Positions 30,047-41,700 are shown, counted from the stretch's first letter. The stretch: DNA of 64,000 nucleotides from Rhizobacter sp. Root404 (GCF_001425865.1 NZ_LMDS01000004.1:499515-563514); one strand, 5' to 3'. Numbers and translations are program-made. Notes: a model not told the origin generated them from the sequence alone.

Positions 30047-30256
30047 TCAGGCGGCCGGCTTGGCAGCAGCCTTCTTCTTGGCGTGCTTCTTGGCGTGGGC
30101 CTTCTTGACCGGCGCGTCCTTCTTGACGTCCTTGGCGGCGGGCGCGGCCGGGGTGGCAGCGGCGGCCGGAGCAGCCGGCGTGGCCGGAGCGGCGGCTTGG
30201 GCGAAAGCGCCCATCGAGAAGGCGGAGGCGATCAGAACAGCGGCGAGTTTCTTCAT
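30047..30256 (-). CDS. Small secreted Ala/Pro/Lys-rich protein
   Basis: The product has 69 residues: a signal peptide (1-19, AFAQ), then an Ala/Pro block (about 20-45) and a Lys/Ala/His block (KKDAPVKKAHAKKHAKKK) to the end. The mature protein is very basic and low complexity. The layout recalls the acid-shock protein Asr and other periplasmic Lys/Ala-rich proteins, but sequence similarity cannot be judged at this complexity. It has its own strong terminator, so it is probably an abundant single-gene transcript. Confidence 0.75.
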   Translation of the reverse strand: MKKLAAVLIASAFSMGAFAQAAAPATPAAPAAAATPAAPAAKDVKKDAPVKKAHAKKHAKKKAAAKPAA

Positions 30257-30336
30257 GATGTGGTTCCTGGCAGGAATGAGAGCGCAAGTGCTCGGGAGTC
30301 ACAACGTGGCCTGCCGCGGGCCGGTTGACACCGCCG

Positions 30337-31380
30337 TCAACGAAATATCGGGTGCGCAAGCGATTCGGCGACGGTCAGCACCGGCGTCACGCAGGCGTCC
30401 GCGGTCTCGAACACGGCAGCCCAGTGCGTCAGCGGTTGCGTGGCGAACAGCGCCGCGATTTCGGCCCGCAGCGCCATCGACGCCGGCGAGCCGATCGCGA
30501 GCCCGCGCGACCAGTGCTGCGCGGCCCATTCCGGCCGGCCGACCGCCTCGCACAGCGCCTGCCAGAACTTGGGCTCCAGCGCGCCCACCGCCAGATGCCG
30601 CCCGTCGGCGGTGCGGTAGACGCCGTAGCACGGCGCGCCGCCCGACAGCAGATCGCGCCCCGGCGCCGGCTCACGGCCGGTGGATTGCAGCGTGAACGTG
30701 GCCAGCACGTGGTGGCGCAGCACCTCGTGCGCCATCGACACGTCGACGAAGCGCCCGCGCCCCGTGCGTTGCGCGCCGAGCAGCCCGGCCAGGATGCCGG
30801 TGACCGCGGCCTGCGTGCCGCCCATTAGGTCCCCGATCTGGAAGTTCGGCACCGCCAGCTCGCCGCTTTCGGTCGTGGCGATCTGGCCGAGCACGCCGGC
30901 CATCGCGATGTAGTTGATGTCGTGCCCGGCGCGATGCGCCCAGGCGCTGCGTTGGCCGTAGCCGCTGATCGCGCACATCACCAGCCGCGGGTTGGCGGCG
31001 CGCAGCACGGCCCAGCCCAGGCCGAGCTTGTCCATCACGCCGGGGCGAAAGCCCTCGACCAGCACGTCGGCATCGCGGACCAGGTCGATCAGCGCGGCCG
31101 CGCCCTCGGGCGCCCGCAGGTCGAGCCGGGACAGTTCCTTGCCGCGGTTCAACTCGCGGAAGCTCAGCGCGGGCTCGCCGGCGGCGCGCTCGGCCGGCGT
31201 CTGGCTCATCGTGCGGGTGCCGTCGTCCTGGCCCTGCCCGGCCGGTCCCTCGATCTTCAACACCTGCGCGCCCATCTCGGCGAGGTGGCGGGTGGCGAGC
31301 GGGCCGGGCAGCAGCCGGGTCAGGTCGATGACGCGGATGCCGGCCAGCGGCAGATCGGCGTCCAGCGGCGCGGCGCTCAA
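30337..31380 (-). CDS. CaiB/BaiF family CoA-transferase (class III)
   Basis: The product has 347 residues from a TTG start at 31380 that overlaps the stop of the upstream oxygenase gene (TTGA). The family opening is clear: LAGIRVIDLTRLLPGPLATRHLAEMGAQVLKIE. The active-site Asp is in FQIGDLMGGTQAAVTGILAGLL. It transfers CoA between carboxylic acids or epimerises alpha-methylacyl-CoA; the length is nearer AMACR than the 400-residue formyl-CoA transferases. The substrate is unknown. It is the last gene of the dnaE2-led run. Confidence 0.88.
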   Translation of the reverse strand: MSAAPLDADLPLAGIRVIDLTRLLPGPLATRHLAEMGAQVLKIEGPAGQGQDDGTRTMSQTPAERAAGEPALSFRELNRGKELSRLDLRAPEGAAALIDLVRDADVLVEGFRPGVMDKLGLGWAVLRAANPRLVMCAISGYGQRSAWAHRAGHDINYIAMAGVLGQIATTESGELAVPNFQIGDLMGGTQAAVTGILAGLLGAQRTGRGRFVDVSMAHEVLRHHVLATFTLQSTGREPAPGRDLLSGGAPCYGVYRTADGRHLAVGALEPKFWQALCEAVGRPEWAAQHWSRGLAIGSPASMALRAEIAALFATQPLTHWAAVFETADACVTPVLTVAESLAHPIFR

Positions 31381-32231
31381 ACGAAGCGGCCCTCGCGCAC
31401 CCACTTGGTCGCGACCCACTTCTCGCCCTCGATGACCGGCGCGCCGCCGTGCAGCGAGCGGGTCGCCGGGTGCGCGCGGTCGTAGCTGAAGAAGACCGCG
31501 TTGCCGCGAACGGGCGACACGTCGAGCTGCACGTCGGGGAAGGTGGTGGCGCCGCCCTGCGTCGGCGTGTTCAGGTAGCAGACCAGCGAAGCGACCCGCT
31601 GCCCGCCGCGCTTCAGGATGCTCGGCGTGCCGGAGTGCGCCGGGTCGAAGTAGTCGTAGTGCGGCTTGTACTCGGCGCCGGGCCCGTAACGCAGCACCTG
31701 CAGCCCCTCGCCGTTCTCGAGCGGCCAGCCCATCAGCGCGGCCATCCGCGCCTCGATCCGGGCGACGACCGGGTGCTCCCCGCGCTCGAAGAACATGCCC
31801 TGGCTGGTGCGCGCGTCGTTGACCTCGCTGGCGCCGGTCTCGGTCTGCACGGTCTCCGAGCGCGCGAGCCGGGTCCGCGCCAGCGCGATCATCTGGTCGC
31901 ACTCGTCGTCCGACAGCAGGCCGCCGAAGACGATCACGCGCGGCGTGTGCATCGTCATCAGCACCTGCACGTCGCGGTCGTGGGCGCGGAGCATCGTGCG
32001 CGGGCCGTTCGGCAGCGGTTCGGGCACCGGCACCGCGGGCGGCAGGACCGTCTGCTTGACGCGGTCGTCGAGGTAGCCGGTCAGCACCTGCTCGAGTGCC
32101 GCGATCGCGGAGTCCTCGTTCCAGCCGCTGGCCAGCATCGATTCGAGCACCACCTCGGGCTTGTGCCCGGCGGTCGCCTGCTCGATGATCCAGGCCCGCA
32201 GTTCGGGCGTCATGGGCTGCTGTTCGCTCAT
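31377..32231 (-). CDS. Prolyl 4-hydroxylase-like 2-oxoglutarate/Fe(II) dioxygenase
   Basis: The product has 284 residues from the ATG at 32231; the open frame extends 25 codons further, but the MSEQQ start fits better. An N-terminal helical part (about 8-50) resembles a UBA-like bundle. The C-terminal double-stranded beta-helix (about 95-284) carries the iron ligands HYD (about 190) and the distal His in SLHGGAPVIEGEKWVATKWVREG, where the Lys binds 2-oxoglutarate. It probably hydroxylates a protein prolyl residue. It starts 28 bases after yaaA ends and overlaps the CoA-transferase gene. Confidence 0.9.
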   Translation of the reverse strand: MSEQQPMTPELRAWIIEQATAGHKPEVVLESMLASGWNEDSAIAALEQVLTGYLDDRVKQTVLPPAVPVPEPLPNGPRTMLRAHDRDVQVLMTMHTPRVIVFGGLLSDDECDQMIALARTRLARSETVQTETGASEVNDARTSQGMFFERGEHPVVARIEARMAALMGWPLENGEGLQVLRYGPGAEYKPHYDYFDPAHSGTPSILKRGGQRVASLVCYLNTPTQGGATTFPDVQLDVSPVRGNAVFFSYDRAHPATRSLHGGAPVIEGEKWVATKWVREGRFV

Positions 32232-32259
32232 GCCGACGATTCTGCAGCAGCCGCGCGGC

Positions 32260-33042
32260 TCAGTCGACCCGGCGGCGGAACACCAGGCGGTCGCGCTCTG
32301 ACGCACTTGCGTCGAAGCGGTAACCGTCGGCGTCGAAGGTCTTCAACCCGGCGACGCTGCCGATCCGGTGCTGGATCGCGTGCCGGGCCATCAACCCGCG
32401 TGCCGGCTTGGCGAAGAAGCTGATGATCTTGTACTCGCCGTTCTTCCAGTCCTCGAACACGCACTCGACGACGCGCGCCGCCAGCACCTTCGTGCGCACG
32501 GCATGGAAGTATTCCTGCGACGCCAGGTTGACGACGACCGGCGCCTTCGCGTCCGCCAGGCGCTCGTTCAGCTGCTCGGCGATCGTGTCGCCCCAGTACG
32601 CGTAGAGATCGGCGCCGTGGCGGTTCGGCAGCCGCGTGCCCATCTCGAGTCGGTAGGGCTGCAGCCGGTCGAGCGGGCGCAGCAGGCCGTGCAGTCCGCT
32701 GAGGATCGCGACATGCTTCTGCGCCCAGCGCAGGTCGGCGATGGTCAGCTCCTTGGCCTGCAGGCCGCCGTACACGTCGCCGTCGAAGGCGAGCACGGCA
32801 GGCTTGCTGTTGGCCGCGGTGAAGCGCGGCGACCACGCGGCGTAGCGGGCTACGTTCAGCGTGGCGAGCGCGTCCGACAGGTCCATCAGCTCGGCGACGT
32901 CGGCCGCATCGCGTTGGCGCATCAGCGCGATCAGCTCGGCGGAGCGGTCGACGAACAGCGGGTCGGTGGCGAGTTTGGCGACGGCCTTGGGCGTCGGCGT
33001 GTCGTAGTCGAGCGACTTGGCGGGCGAGAGCAGGAACAGCAT
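32260..33042 (-). CDS. yaaA: Peroxide stress protein YaaA
   Basis: The product has 260 residues, the normal YaaA (DUF328) length. Typical parts are LFLLSPAKSLDY at the N-terminus, FDGDVYGGL, LSGLHGLLRPLDRLQPYRLEMGTRL, NLASQEYF and IISFFAKPARGLMARH. In E. coli YaaA limits free iron and oxidative DNA damage during peroxide stress and is under OxyR. Here it begins 26 bases after dnaE2 with no space for a separate strong promoter, so it may be SOS-co-regulated. No clear ribosome site is visible. Confidence 0.94.
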   Translation of the reverse strand: MLFLLSPAKSLDYDTPTPKAVAKLATDPLFVDRSAELIALMRQRDAADVAELMDLSDALATLNVARYAAWSPRFTAANSKPAVLAFDGDVYGGLQAKELTIADLRWAQKHVAILSGLHGLLRPLDRLQPYRLEMGTRLPNRHGADLYAYWGDTIAEQLNERLADAKAPVVVNLASQEYFHAVRTKVLAARVVECVFEDWKNGEYKIISFFAKPARGLMARHAIQHRIGSVAGLKTFDADGYRFDASASERDRLVFRRRVD

Positions 33043-33068
33043 GGCGACGATTATCGCGATGCGGCACC

Positions 33069-36308
<3,240 letters not shown>

Positions 36309-36317
36309 GATCTCTGA

Positions 36318-36337
36318 TACTGTATAAACATACAGCT
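36318..36337. promoter_or_regulatory. LexA (SOS) box upstream of dnaE2
   Basis: The sequence TACTGTATAAACATACAGCT contains CTGT-N8-ACAG exactly and matches the Gram-negative LexA consensus (TACTGTATATAWANACAGTA) closely. It lies 10 bases before the dnaE2 start, overlapping the likely -10 region, where LexA would block transcription. The region is conspicuously AT-rich for this genome. Confidence 0.9.
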
Positions 36338-36369
36338 TATCGCACCGCCGCAGCGGCCATCCAAAATGA

Positions 36370-36403
36370 ATGCAAGTGGCTAAAATGCATGCATCGAATG
36401 CAT
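36370..36403. promoter_or_regulatory. Candidate autoregulatory operator of the toxin-antitoxin pair
   Basis: Just before the antitoxin gene are ATGCA (36370), the palindrome ATGCATGCAT (36385-36394) and ATGCAT (36398-36403). Such repeated short palindromes are typical of ribbon-helix-helix antitoxin operators. They end 14 bases before the start codon. Confidence 0.55.
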
Positions 36404-36417
36404 CTAGGAGCGACCGC

Positions 36418-36672
36418 ATGGCCATGCTCACCGTTCGCAATCTGCCCGAGGAAATTCACCGCGCGCTGCGCGTCCGTGCGGCCCAGCACGGCCATAGCAT
36501 GGAGGCCGAGGTGCGCGAGATCCTCGAATCCGCCATCAACCCCGCGGGGCGCGTGAAGCTGGGTTCGCTGCTGGCCGACATGGGCCGCCAGGCCCGCCTG
36601 AGCGACGAGGAGTTCGCGGTGTTAGAGCAGGTGCGTGACAAGGCGCCCGCCCGCCCGGTGAGCTTCGAGTGA
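36418..36672 (+). CDS. FitA-like ribbon-helix-helix antitoxin
   Basis: The product has 84 residues. AGGAG lies 9-13 bases before the ATG. The N-terminal RHH DNA-binding domain reads LTVRNLPEEIHRALRVRAAQHGHSMEAEVREIL, with the FitA/StbC-like HGHSMEAEVR signature. The C-terminal half (LGSLLADMGRQARLSDEEFAVLEQ) should wrap the toxin. It represses its own promoter together with the toxin and neutralises it. The stop overlaps the toxin GTG start. It is divergent from dnaE2. Confidence 0.92.
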   Translation: MAMLTVRNLPEEIHRALRVRAAQHGHSMEAEVREILESAINPAGRVKLGSLLADMGRQARLSDEEFAVLEQVRDKAPARPVSFE

Positions 36673-37088
36673 TCCTGCTGGACACCAACGTCGTGTCGGA
36701 GCCGTTGCGCCACGCGCCCGAGCAGCGTGTGATCCGGTGGATCGACGCCCAGGCGATGGAAACCTTGTTCCTCTCCGCCATCACAGTGGCCGAATTGCGT
36801 GCGGGCGTGGCGTTGCTACCGGCCGGCAAGCGGCGCACGGGGCTCCAAGAGAACCTGGAGAAGCGCGTGCTGCCCCTGTTCGCCGGCCGCGTGCTGCCCT
36901 TCGACCTGAACTGCACGCCGGCCTATGCCGCACTGACCGCCAAGGCTCGCGCGGCCGGCTTGGCCGTTGCGGCGGCCGACGGCTACATCGCGGCCATCGC
37001 CGCAGCCCACGGGTTGGCCGTCGCCACACGGGACACCGGCCCGTTCGCGGCGGTGGGCGTGGCGGTCATCAATCCCTGGCTTGCTTGA
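36669..37088 (+). CDS. PIN-domain toxin (FitB/VapC type)
   Basis: The product has 139 residues from a GTG overlapping the antitoxin stop. PIN-domain acidic residues are visible: D5 in ILLDTNVVSE, E42 in SAITVAELRAGV, D100 in AAADGYIAAIA and D118 in ATRDTGPF. These coordinate magnesium for RNA cleavage; VapC-type toxins usually cut tRNA or rRNA. The motif DTNVVSE is typical of the FitB/StbB subgroup. All catalytic residues are intact, so the toxin should be active when free. Confidence 0.93.
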   Translation: MILLDTNVVSEPLRHAPEQRVIRWIDAQAMETLFLSAITVAELRAGVALLPAGKRRTGLQENLEKRVLPLFAGRVLPFDLNCTPAYAALTAKARAAGLAVAAADGYIAAIAAAHGLAVATRDTGPFAAVGVAVINPWLA

Positions 37089-37094
37089 ATCGCG

Positions 37095-37610
37095 ATGGCC
37101 CGTTATGTCGCCTTCCTCCGCGGCGTGAGCCCGATGAACGCCCGCATGCCGGAGTTGAAGCAGGCGTTCGAGACCGGCGGGTTCACGAACGTGCGGACGC
37201 TGCTGTCGAGCGGCAATGTCGTGTTCGACGCGCGCGCCGCGGCCATCGATCAATTGCAGCGGCGGGCCGAGGCGGCGATGCGCGCGGGCCTCGATCGCAG
37301 CTTCGACACGATCGTGCGGCCGGTGCTGGCGCTGCAGCAGTTGATCGCGTCCGATCCGTTCGCGGCGTTCGACCTCGGGCCTTCGCACAAGCGGATCGTC
37401 ACGTTCCTGCGGCAGCCCGCGGACGCCCAATTTGCGCTGCCGCCCGAACGCGACGGCGCACGGATCCTGAAGGTCTGTGGCGGAGAGGTGTTGTCCGCCT
37501 ACCTGCCGAACGACAAGGGGCCGGTCTTCATGAGCCTGCTCGAACGCAGCTTCGGCAAGACGATCACGACACGCACGTTCGATACTGTCAGGAAATGCGC
37601 GCAGGCCTGA
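37095..37610 (+). CDS. DUF1697 family protein
   Basis: The product has 171 residues and is soluble. The family opening is unmistakable: ARYVAFLRGVSPMNARMPELKQAFETGGFTNVRTLLSSGNVVF. The usual family form has INVGG or LNVGG in place of SPMNA, so this copy deviates there. The ferredoxin-like domain repeats, and the end reads FGKTITTRTFDTVRKC. The function is unknown. It follows the toxin stop by six bases, possibly read through from the toxin-antitoxin promoter. Confidence 0.88.
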   Translation: MARYVAFLRGVSPMNARMPELKQAFETGGFTNVRTLLSSGNVVFDARAAAIDQLQRRAEAAMRAGLDRSFDTIVRPVLALQQLIASDPFAAFDLGPSHKRIVTFLRQPADAQFALPPERDGARILKVCGGEVLSAYLPNDKGPVFMSLLERSFGKTITTRTFDTVRKCAQA

Positions 37611-37647
37611 CCTGACGACGCGCGTCACTCACTCCACGACCCAACCC

Positions 37648-38283
37648 ATGTTCGGCATCCACGACCTCACGCTGTTCATCGTCTCCGGACTGCTCCTCAA
37701 CATCGTGCCGGGGCCGGACACGATGCTGGTCGTCACGCGCAGTGCGACTCAGGGATGGCGCGCCGGCTCGGCCGCCGCGCTCGGCATCGGCAGCGGCACC
37801 TTCGTGCACGTGCTGGCGGCCGCACTCGGGATGTCGGCGCTGCTCGCGACCTCGGCGCATGCGTTCACGGTCGTCAAGTGGGTCGGCGCCGCCTACCTCG
37901 TCTACGTGGGCGCGAGGATGTGGTGGACCCACAGCGCGCGTCGGACCACGGCCGAGGGCGAGGCCGCGCCGCTGCCCTACCGGAAGATCTTCGCGCAGGG
38001 CTTCCTGACCAACGTGCTGAACCCGAAGGTCGCGCTGTTCTTCCTCGCGTTCGTGCCGCAGTTCATCGAGCCGGCCGCGCCGAGCAAGGCACTGGCGTTC
38101 ATCGCGCTCGGCTGCGTGTTCAACGTCAACAGCATGATCTGGTCGCACGGCCTGGCGCTGTTCTCGGCGGCGGTCGGGCAGCGAACACGGCTCGGGCCGC
38201 GCACGGCGCGGTGGCTGAACCGCGCGGTCGGCACGGTGTTCGTCGCCTTCGGCGTCCGGCTGGCGCTCGGGGGCCGCGCTTGA
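37648..38283 (+). CDS. LysE/RhtB-family exporter (first of a tandem pair)
   Basis: The product has 211 residues with six predicted membrane helices. LysE signatures are LLNIVPGPDTMLVVTRSATQGWRAGSAAALGIGSGTFVHV at the start and FAQGFLTNVLNPKVALFFLAFVPQFI near 115-137. It exports amino acids or related small molecules by proton exchange. Its stop overlaps the TTG start of a second family member, so the two are made together. Confidence 0.9.
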   Translation: MFGIHDLTLFIVSGLLLNIVPGPDTMLVVTRSATQGWRAGSAAALGIGSGTFVHVLAAALGMSALLATSAHAFTVVKWVGAAYLVYVGARMWWTHSARRTTAEGEAAPLPYRKIFAQGFLTNVLNPKVALFFLAFVPQFIEPAAPSKALAFIALGCVFNVNSMIWSHGLALFSAAVGQRTRLGPRTARWLNRAVGTVFVAFGVRLALGGRA

Positions 38284-38912
38284 ACGCGCCGGTGCTCGCG
38301 ACCTTCGCGCTCGCCAGCCTGGTGCTGGCGGCCACGCCGGGGCCGGGCGTGCTCTACATCGTCACCCGGACGCTGTCGCAGGGGCGGCGGGCCGGGCTGG
38401 CGTCGGTCGCTGGCGTCGCGCTCGGCAACCTGGGCAATGCGCTCGGCGCGTCGCTCGGGCTGGCGGCGCTGCTGGCCATGTCGACGCTCGCGTTCGAGGT
38501 GATCCGGTACGCCGGCGCGGTCTACCTCTGCTGGCTCGGGATCAAGGCACTGCGCTCATCGATATCGAGCGGTGACGCAGCGGCTGCGCCAGCGGCTCCG
38601 GCCGCGCGCATCCTTCGCGACGGCTTCATGGTGTCGCTGCTCAATCCGAAGACCGCGCTGTTCTTTGCGGCGTTCCTGCCGCAATTCATCGACCCGGCCG
38701 GCTCGGCGATCGCACAGAGCGCGCTGTTCGGCGTCGCGTTCGTGGCGATCGCGGCGTGCACCGACACGGCCTACGTGCTCGCCGCCGGCCTGGCCGCGCC
38801 GGCGCTCAGGCAGTCGCAGCGTGCGAGCACCGTCGGGCGCTACCTGAGCGCCGCCGTCTACTTCGGCCTCGCCGCGTTCACCGCCGCATCAGGCGCTCGA
38901 AGCTCTCGCTGA
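38280..38912 (+). CDS. LysE/RhtB-family exporter (second of a tandem pair)
   Basis: The product has 210 residues from a TTG at 38280 within TTGA, which includes the upstream stop. Family features are VLAATPGPGVLYIVTRTLSQGRRAGLASVAGVALGN and RDGFMVSLLNPKTALFFAAFLPQFID. It resembles its neighbour in layout but differs clearly in sequence, so it is not a recent duplicate. The two could transport different compounds or form a hetero-oligomer. It is convergent with the dehydratase gene, whose stop is 3 bases away. Confidence 0.88.
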   Translation: MNAPVLATFALASLVLAATPGPGVLYIVTRTLSQGRRAGLASVAGVALGNLGNALGASLGLAALLAMSTLAFEVIRYAGAVYLCWLGIKALRSSISSGDAAAAPAAPAARILRDGFMVSLLNPKTALFFAAFLPQFIDPAGSAIAQSALFGVAFVAIAACTDTAYVLAAGLAAPALRQSQRASTVGRYLSAAVYFGLAAFTAASGARSSR

Positions 38913-38915
38913 ATT

Positions 38916-40658
38916 TCAATGGTTGTCGCGCGGCACGAACGCGCCGCGGCGGCCCACCAGGAACTCCAGGTCCACGCCCTGGTCGGCCTGCAGCACCGTG
39001 TCCACGTACAGCTTCCAGTAGCCGCTCGCCAGCGGCGGTGCGGGTTTGACCCAGGCCGCCAGGCGGCGCGCCAGTTCCTCGTCGCTGATGTGCAGGTGCA
39101 GCTTGCGCTGCGGCACGTTGAGTTCGACGATGTCGCCGTTCTGCACCACCGCCAGCGGACCACCGGCCGCCGCCTCGGGCGCGGTGTGCAGCACCACGGT
39201 GCCGTAGGCGGTGCCGCTCATGCGGCCGTCGCTGATGCGGACCATGTCGGTGATGCCCTTGCGCAGCACCTTCGGCGGCAGCGGCATGTTGCCGACCTCG
39301 GCCATGCCGGGGTAGCCCTTGGGGCCGCAGTTCTTCAGCACCATCACGCAAGTCTCGTCGATGTCGAGGTCCTCGTCGTCGATCCGCTTGTGGAAGTCCT
39401 CGATGTCCTCGAACACCACCGCCCGGCCCTTGTGCACCATCAGTTCCGGCGTCGCCGCGCTCGGCTTGATGACCGCGCCGCGCGGCGCCAGGTTGCCGCG
39501 CAGGATCGCGATGCCGGCCTTCTCCTTGAACGGCGTGGCCAGCGGCTTGATCACTTCGGTGTTGAAGTTCTGCGCGCTCTCGATGTTCTCGCCGACGGTC
39601 TTGCCGCTGCTGGTGATCTGCCCCAGGTGCAGGTGCTGCGCGATCTCCTTCATCACCACTGGCAGGCCGCCGGCGTAGCAGAAGTCTTCCATCAGGTACT
39701 TGCCCGAGGGTTGCAGGTTGACCAGGCACGGCAGCTCGCTTGCGAGCTTGTCGAAATCGTCGATCGTCAGCTCGACACCGATGCGCCGCGCCATCGCGAC
39801 CAGGTGAATCACCGCATTGGTCGAGCCGCCGATCGCGGCCAGCGTCTTGATCGCGTTCTCGAACGCCTCGCGCGTGATCACCTGCGACAGCTTCAGGTCT
39901 TCATGCACCATCTCGACGATGCGCCGGCCCGCATTGCGCGCCAGCACGTTGCGCCGGCCGTCGACCGCCGGGTACGCCGCATTGCCCGGCAGCCCGATGC
40001 CCAGCGCCTCGACCATGCTGGCCATCGTCGAGGCGGTGCCCATCGTCATGCAGTGACCGTGGCTGCGGTGCATGCAGCTCTCGGCGTCGAAGAAGTCGGC
40101 GAGCTTCAGCGTGCCGGCGCGCACCTGCTCGCTCATGCTCCACACGCCGGTGCCCGAGCCCAGTTCCTGGCCGCGCCACTTGCCGTTGAGCATCGGGCCG
40201 CCGCTGACGCCGATCGTCGGCAGGTCGACGCTGGCTGCGCCCATCACCAGCGACGGCGTGGTCTTGTCGCAGCCCATCAGCAGCACGACGCCGTCGATCG
40301 GATTGCCGCGGATGCTCTCTTCCACGTCCATCGACGCGAGGTTGCGGTACAGCATCGCGGTCGGCCGCAGCAGCGTCTCGCCGAGGCTCATCACCGGAAA
40401 CTCGAGCGGGAAGCCGCCGGCCTCGTACACGCCGATCTTCACTTGCTCTGCCAAGGTTCTGAAGTGCGAGTTGCACGGCGTCAGCTCGCTGAAGGTGTTG
40501 CAGATGCCGATCACCGGCCGGCCGTCGAACTGGTCGTGCGGCACGCCCTTGCCCTTCACCCAGCTGCGATAGGCGAAGCCGTCGCGGTCCTGGCGGCCGA
40601 ACCATTGCTGGCTGCGGAGTTCTTCGGGCTTCTTCCGGGGCTTGGAATCGTTGCTCAT
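38916..40658 (-). CDS. IlvD/Edd-family sugar-acid dehydratase (arabinonate/gluconate type)
   Basis: The product has 580 residues. Iron-sulfur cysteines are C62 (SELTPCNSHF), C130 (LLMGCDKTTP) and C203 (HRSHGHCMTMG). Their spacing (68 and 73) and the length match the [2Fe-2S] aldonate dehydratases such as L-arabinonate dehydratase better than IlvD. It would dehydrate an aldonic acid to a 2-keto-3-deoxy acid. It is divergent from a 2-hydroxyacid dehydrogenase, with a GntR-type site between them. No kinase or aldolase for the product is in the window. The exact substrate is not settled. Confidence 0.88.
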   Translation of the reverse strand: MSNDSKPRKKPEELRSQQWFGRQDRDGFAYRSWVKGKGVPHDQFDGRPVIGICNTFSELTPCNSHFRTLAEQVKIGVYEAGGFPLEFPVMSLGETLLRPTAMLYRNLASMDVEESIRGNPIDGVVLLMGCDKTTPSLVMGAASVDLPTIGVSGGPMLNGKWRGQELGSGTGVWSMSEQVRAGTLKLADFFDAESCMHRSHGHCMTMGTASTMASMVEALGIGLPGNAAYPAVDGRRNVLARNAGRRIVEMVHEDLKLSQVITREAFENAIKTLAAIGGSTNAVIHLVAMARRIGVELTIDDFDKLASELPCLVNLQPSGKYLMEDFCYAGGLPVVMKEIAQHLHLGQITSSGKTVGENIESAQNFNTEVIKPLATPFKEKAGIAILRGNLAPRGAVIKPSAATPELMVHKGRAVVFEDIEDFHKRIDDEDLDIDETCVMVLKNCGPKGYPGMAEVGNMPLPPKVLRKGITDMVRISDGRMSGTAYGTVVLHTAPEAAAGGPLAVVQNGDIVELNVPQRKLHLHISDEELARRLAAWVKPAPPLASGYWKLYVDTVLQADQGVDLEFLVGRRGAFVPRDNH

Positions 40659-40704
40659 GAGTGCTCGGTTTCCCGATGGGCTGGTCGTGTCGATCGACAT
40701 AATA

Positions 40705-40715
40705 TGGTAGGACGA
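40705..40715. promoter_or_regulatory. Candidate FadR-type GntR operator (site 1)
   Basis: TGGTAGGACGA matches TNGTNNNACNA. It lies between the divergent dehydratase and dehydrogenase genes, 46 and 37 bases from their starts. The surrounding 15 bases (40704-40718) agree at 13 positions with the reverse complement of site 2 at 41744-41758. Confidence 0.6.
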
Positions 40716-40752
40716 TTGCCCCCTGCCTCGTCGAAAACCCGGGAGTTCCACC

Positions 40753-41700
40753 TTGCCAGACATCGAGATCCTGTCCGTCGCCAACCCGCCGCCGTTCCTG
40801 CTGGAACCGCTGCAGGCCAAGTACATCGTCCACCAGCGCCTGCACGAGACCGACCCGGCGGCGTTCGCGAAAGTTGCGCCCAAGATCCGCGCGATCCAGG
40901 CCAGCGGCGAATCGAAGGTCGGCGCCGACCTGATCGCGCAGCTGCCAGCGCTCGAGGTGATCTCGGTGATGGGCGTCGGCTACGACGGCATCGACGTCGC
41001 CGCCGCGAAGGCGCAGGGCGTCGTCGTCACCCACACGCCCGACGTGCTGAACGACGACGTGGCCGATCTCGCCATCGCGCTGATGCTCGCGTGGGCGCGC
41101 CAGATCGGCCGCGCCGACCGCTTCGTGCGCGCCGGCGAGTGGCCGAAAGGCCCGCTGCCGCTGGGCCGCAAGATGTCGGGCGCGCGCCTGGGCATCGTCG
41201 GCATGGGCCGGATCGGCCAGGCGATCGCGCACCGCGCTTCCGCCTTCGGCATGAAGATCGCCTACACCGCGCGCAGCGCCAAGCCCGACCTGCCGCTGAC
41301 CTACTACCCGAGCGCCGCGACGCTGGCCGCGCAGAGCGACTTCCTGGTGCTGATCACGCCCGGCGGCGCCGCGACGCGCAAGCTGATCGATGCCGAGGTG
41401 CTGCGCGCGCTCGGCGCGAACGGCTGCGTCGTCAACGTGGCCCGCGGTTCGGTGATCGACGAAACCGCGCTGATCGAAGCGCTGCGCGCAGGCACGATCG
41501 CCGGCGCGGCGCTCGACGTGTTCGAGAACGAGCCGAACGTGCCGCAGGCGCTGCGCGAGATGGACAACGTGGTGCTTACGCCGCACATCGGCAGCGCCAC
41601 CGCCCAGACGCGGCGGGCGATGGCCGATCTGGCGTTCAACAACCTCGACGCCCGCCTCAGCGGCCAGCCGGTGCTGACCCCGGTGCCGGAATGTCAGTGA
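40753..41700 (+). CDS. D-isomer-specific 2-hydroxyacid dehydrogenase
   Basis: The product has 315 residues from a TTG start with GGGAG about 8 bases upstream. The NAD(P)-binding motif is GIVGMGRIGQ (about 149-158). The catalytic triad residues are in NVARGSV (Arg about 231), DVFENEP (Glu about 260) and LTPHIGS (His about 278). The layout fits glyoxylate/hydroxypyruvate or 2-ketogluconate reductases (GhrB-like). In this sugar-acid context, reduction of 2-ketogluconate or a related keto-acid is plausible; that is inference. Confidence 0.88.
   Translation: MPDIEILSVANPPPFLLEPLQAKYIVHQRLHETDPAAFAKVAPKIRAIQASGESKVGADLIAQLPALEVISVMGVGYDGIDVAAAKAQGVVVTHTPDVLNDDVADLAIALMLAWARQIGRADRFVRAGEWPKGPLPLGRKMSGARLGIVGMGRIGQAIAHRASAFGMKIAYTARSAKPDLPLTYYPSAATLAAQSDFLVLITPGGAATRKLIDAEVLRALGANGCVVNVARGSVIDETALIEALRAGTIAGAALDVFENEPNVPQALREMDNVVLTPHIGSATAQTRRAMADLAFNNLDARLSGQPVLTPVPECQ

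Noticed and set aside
30324..30341. Inverted repeat GTTGAC/GTCAAC at the end of the CoA-transferase gene as a terminator
   Set aside because: The stem is only 6 bp with no U-run and lies partly in the coding region; too weak to call.
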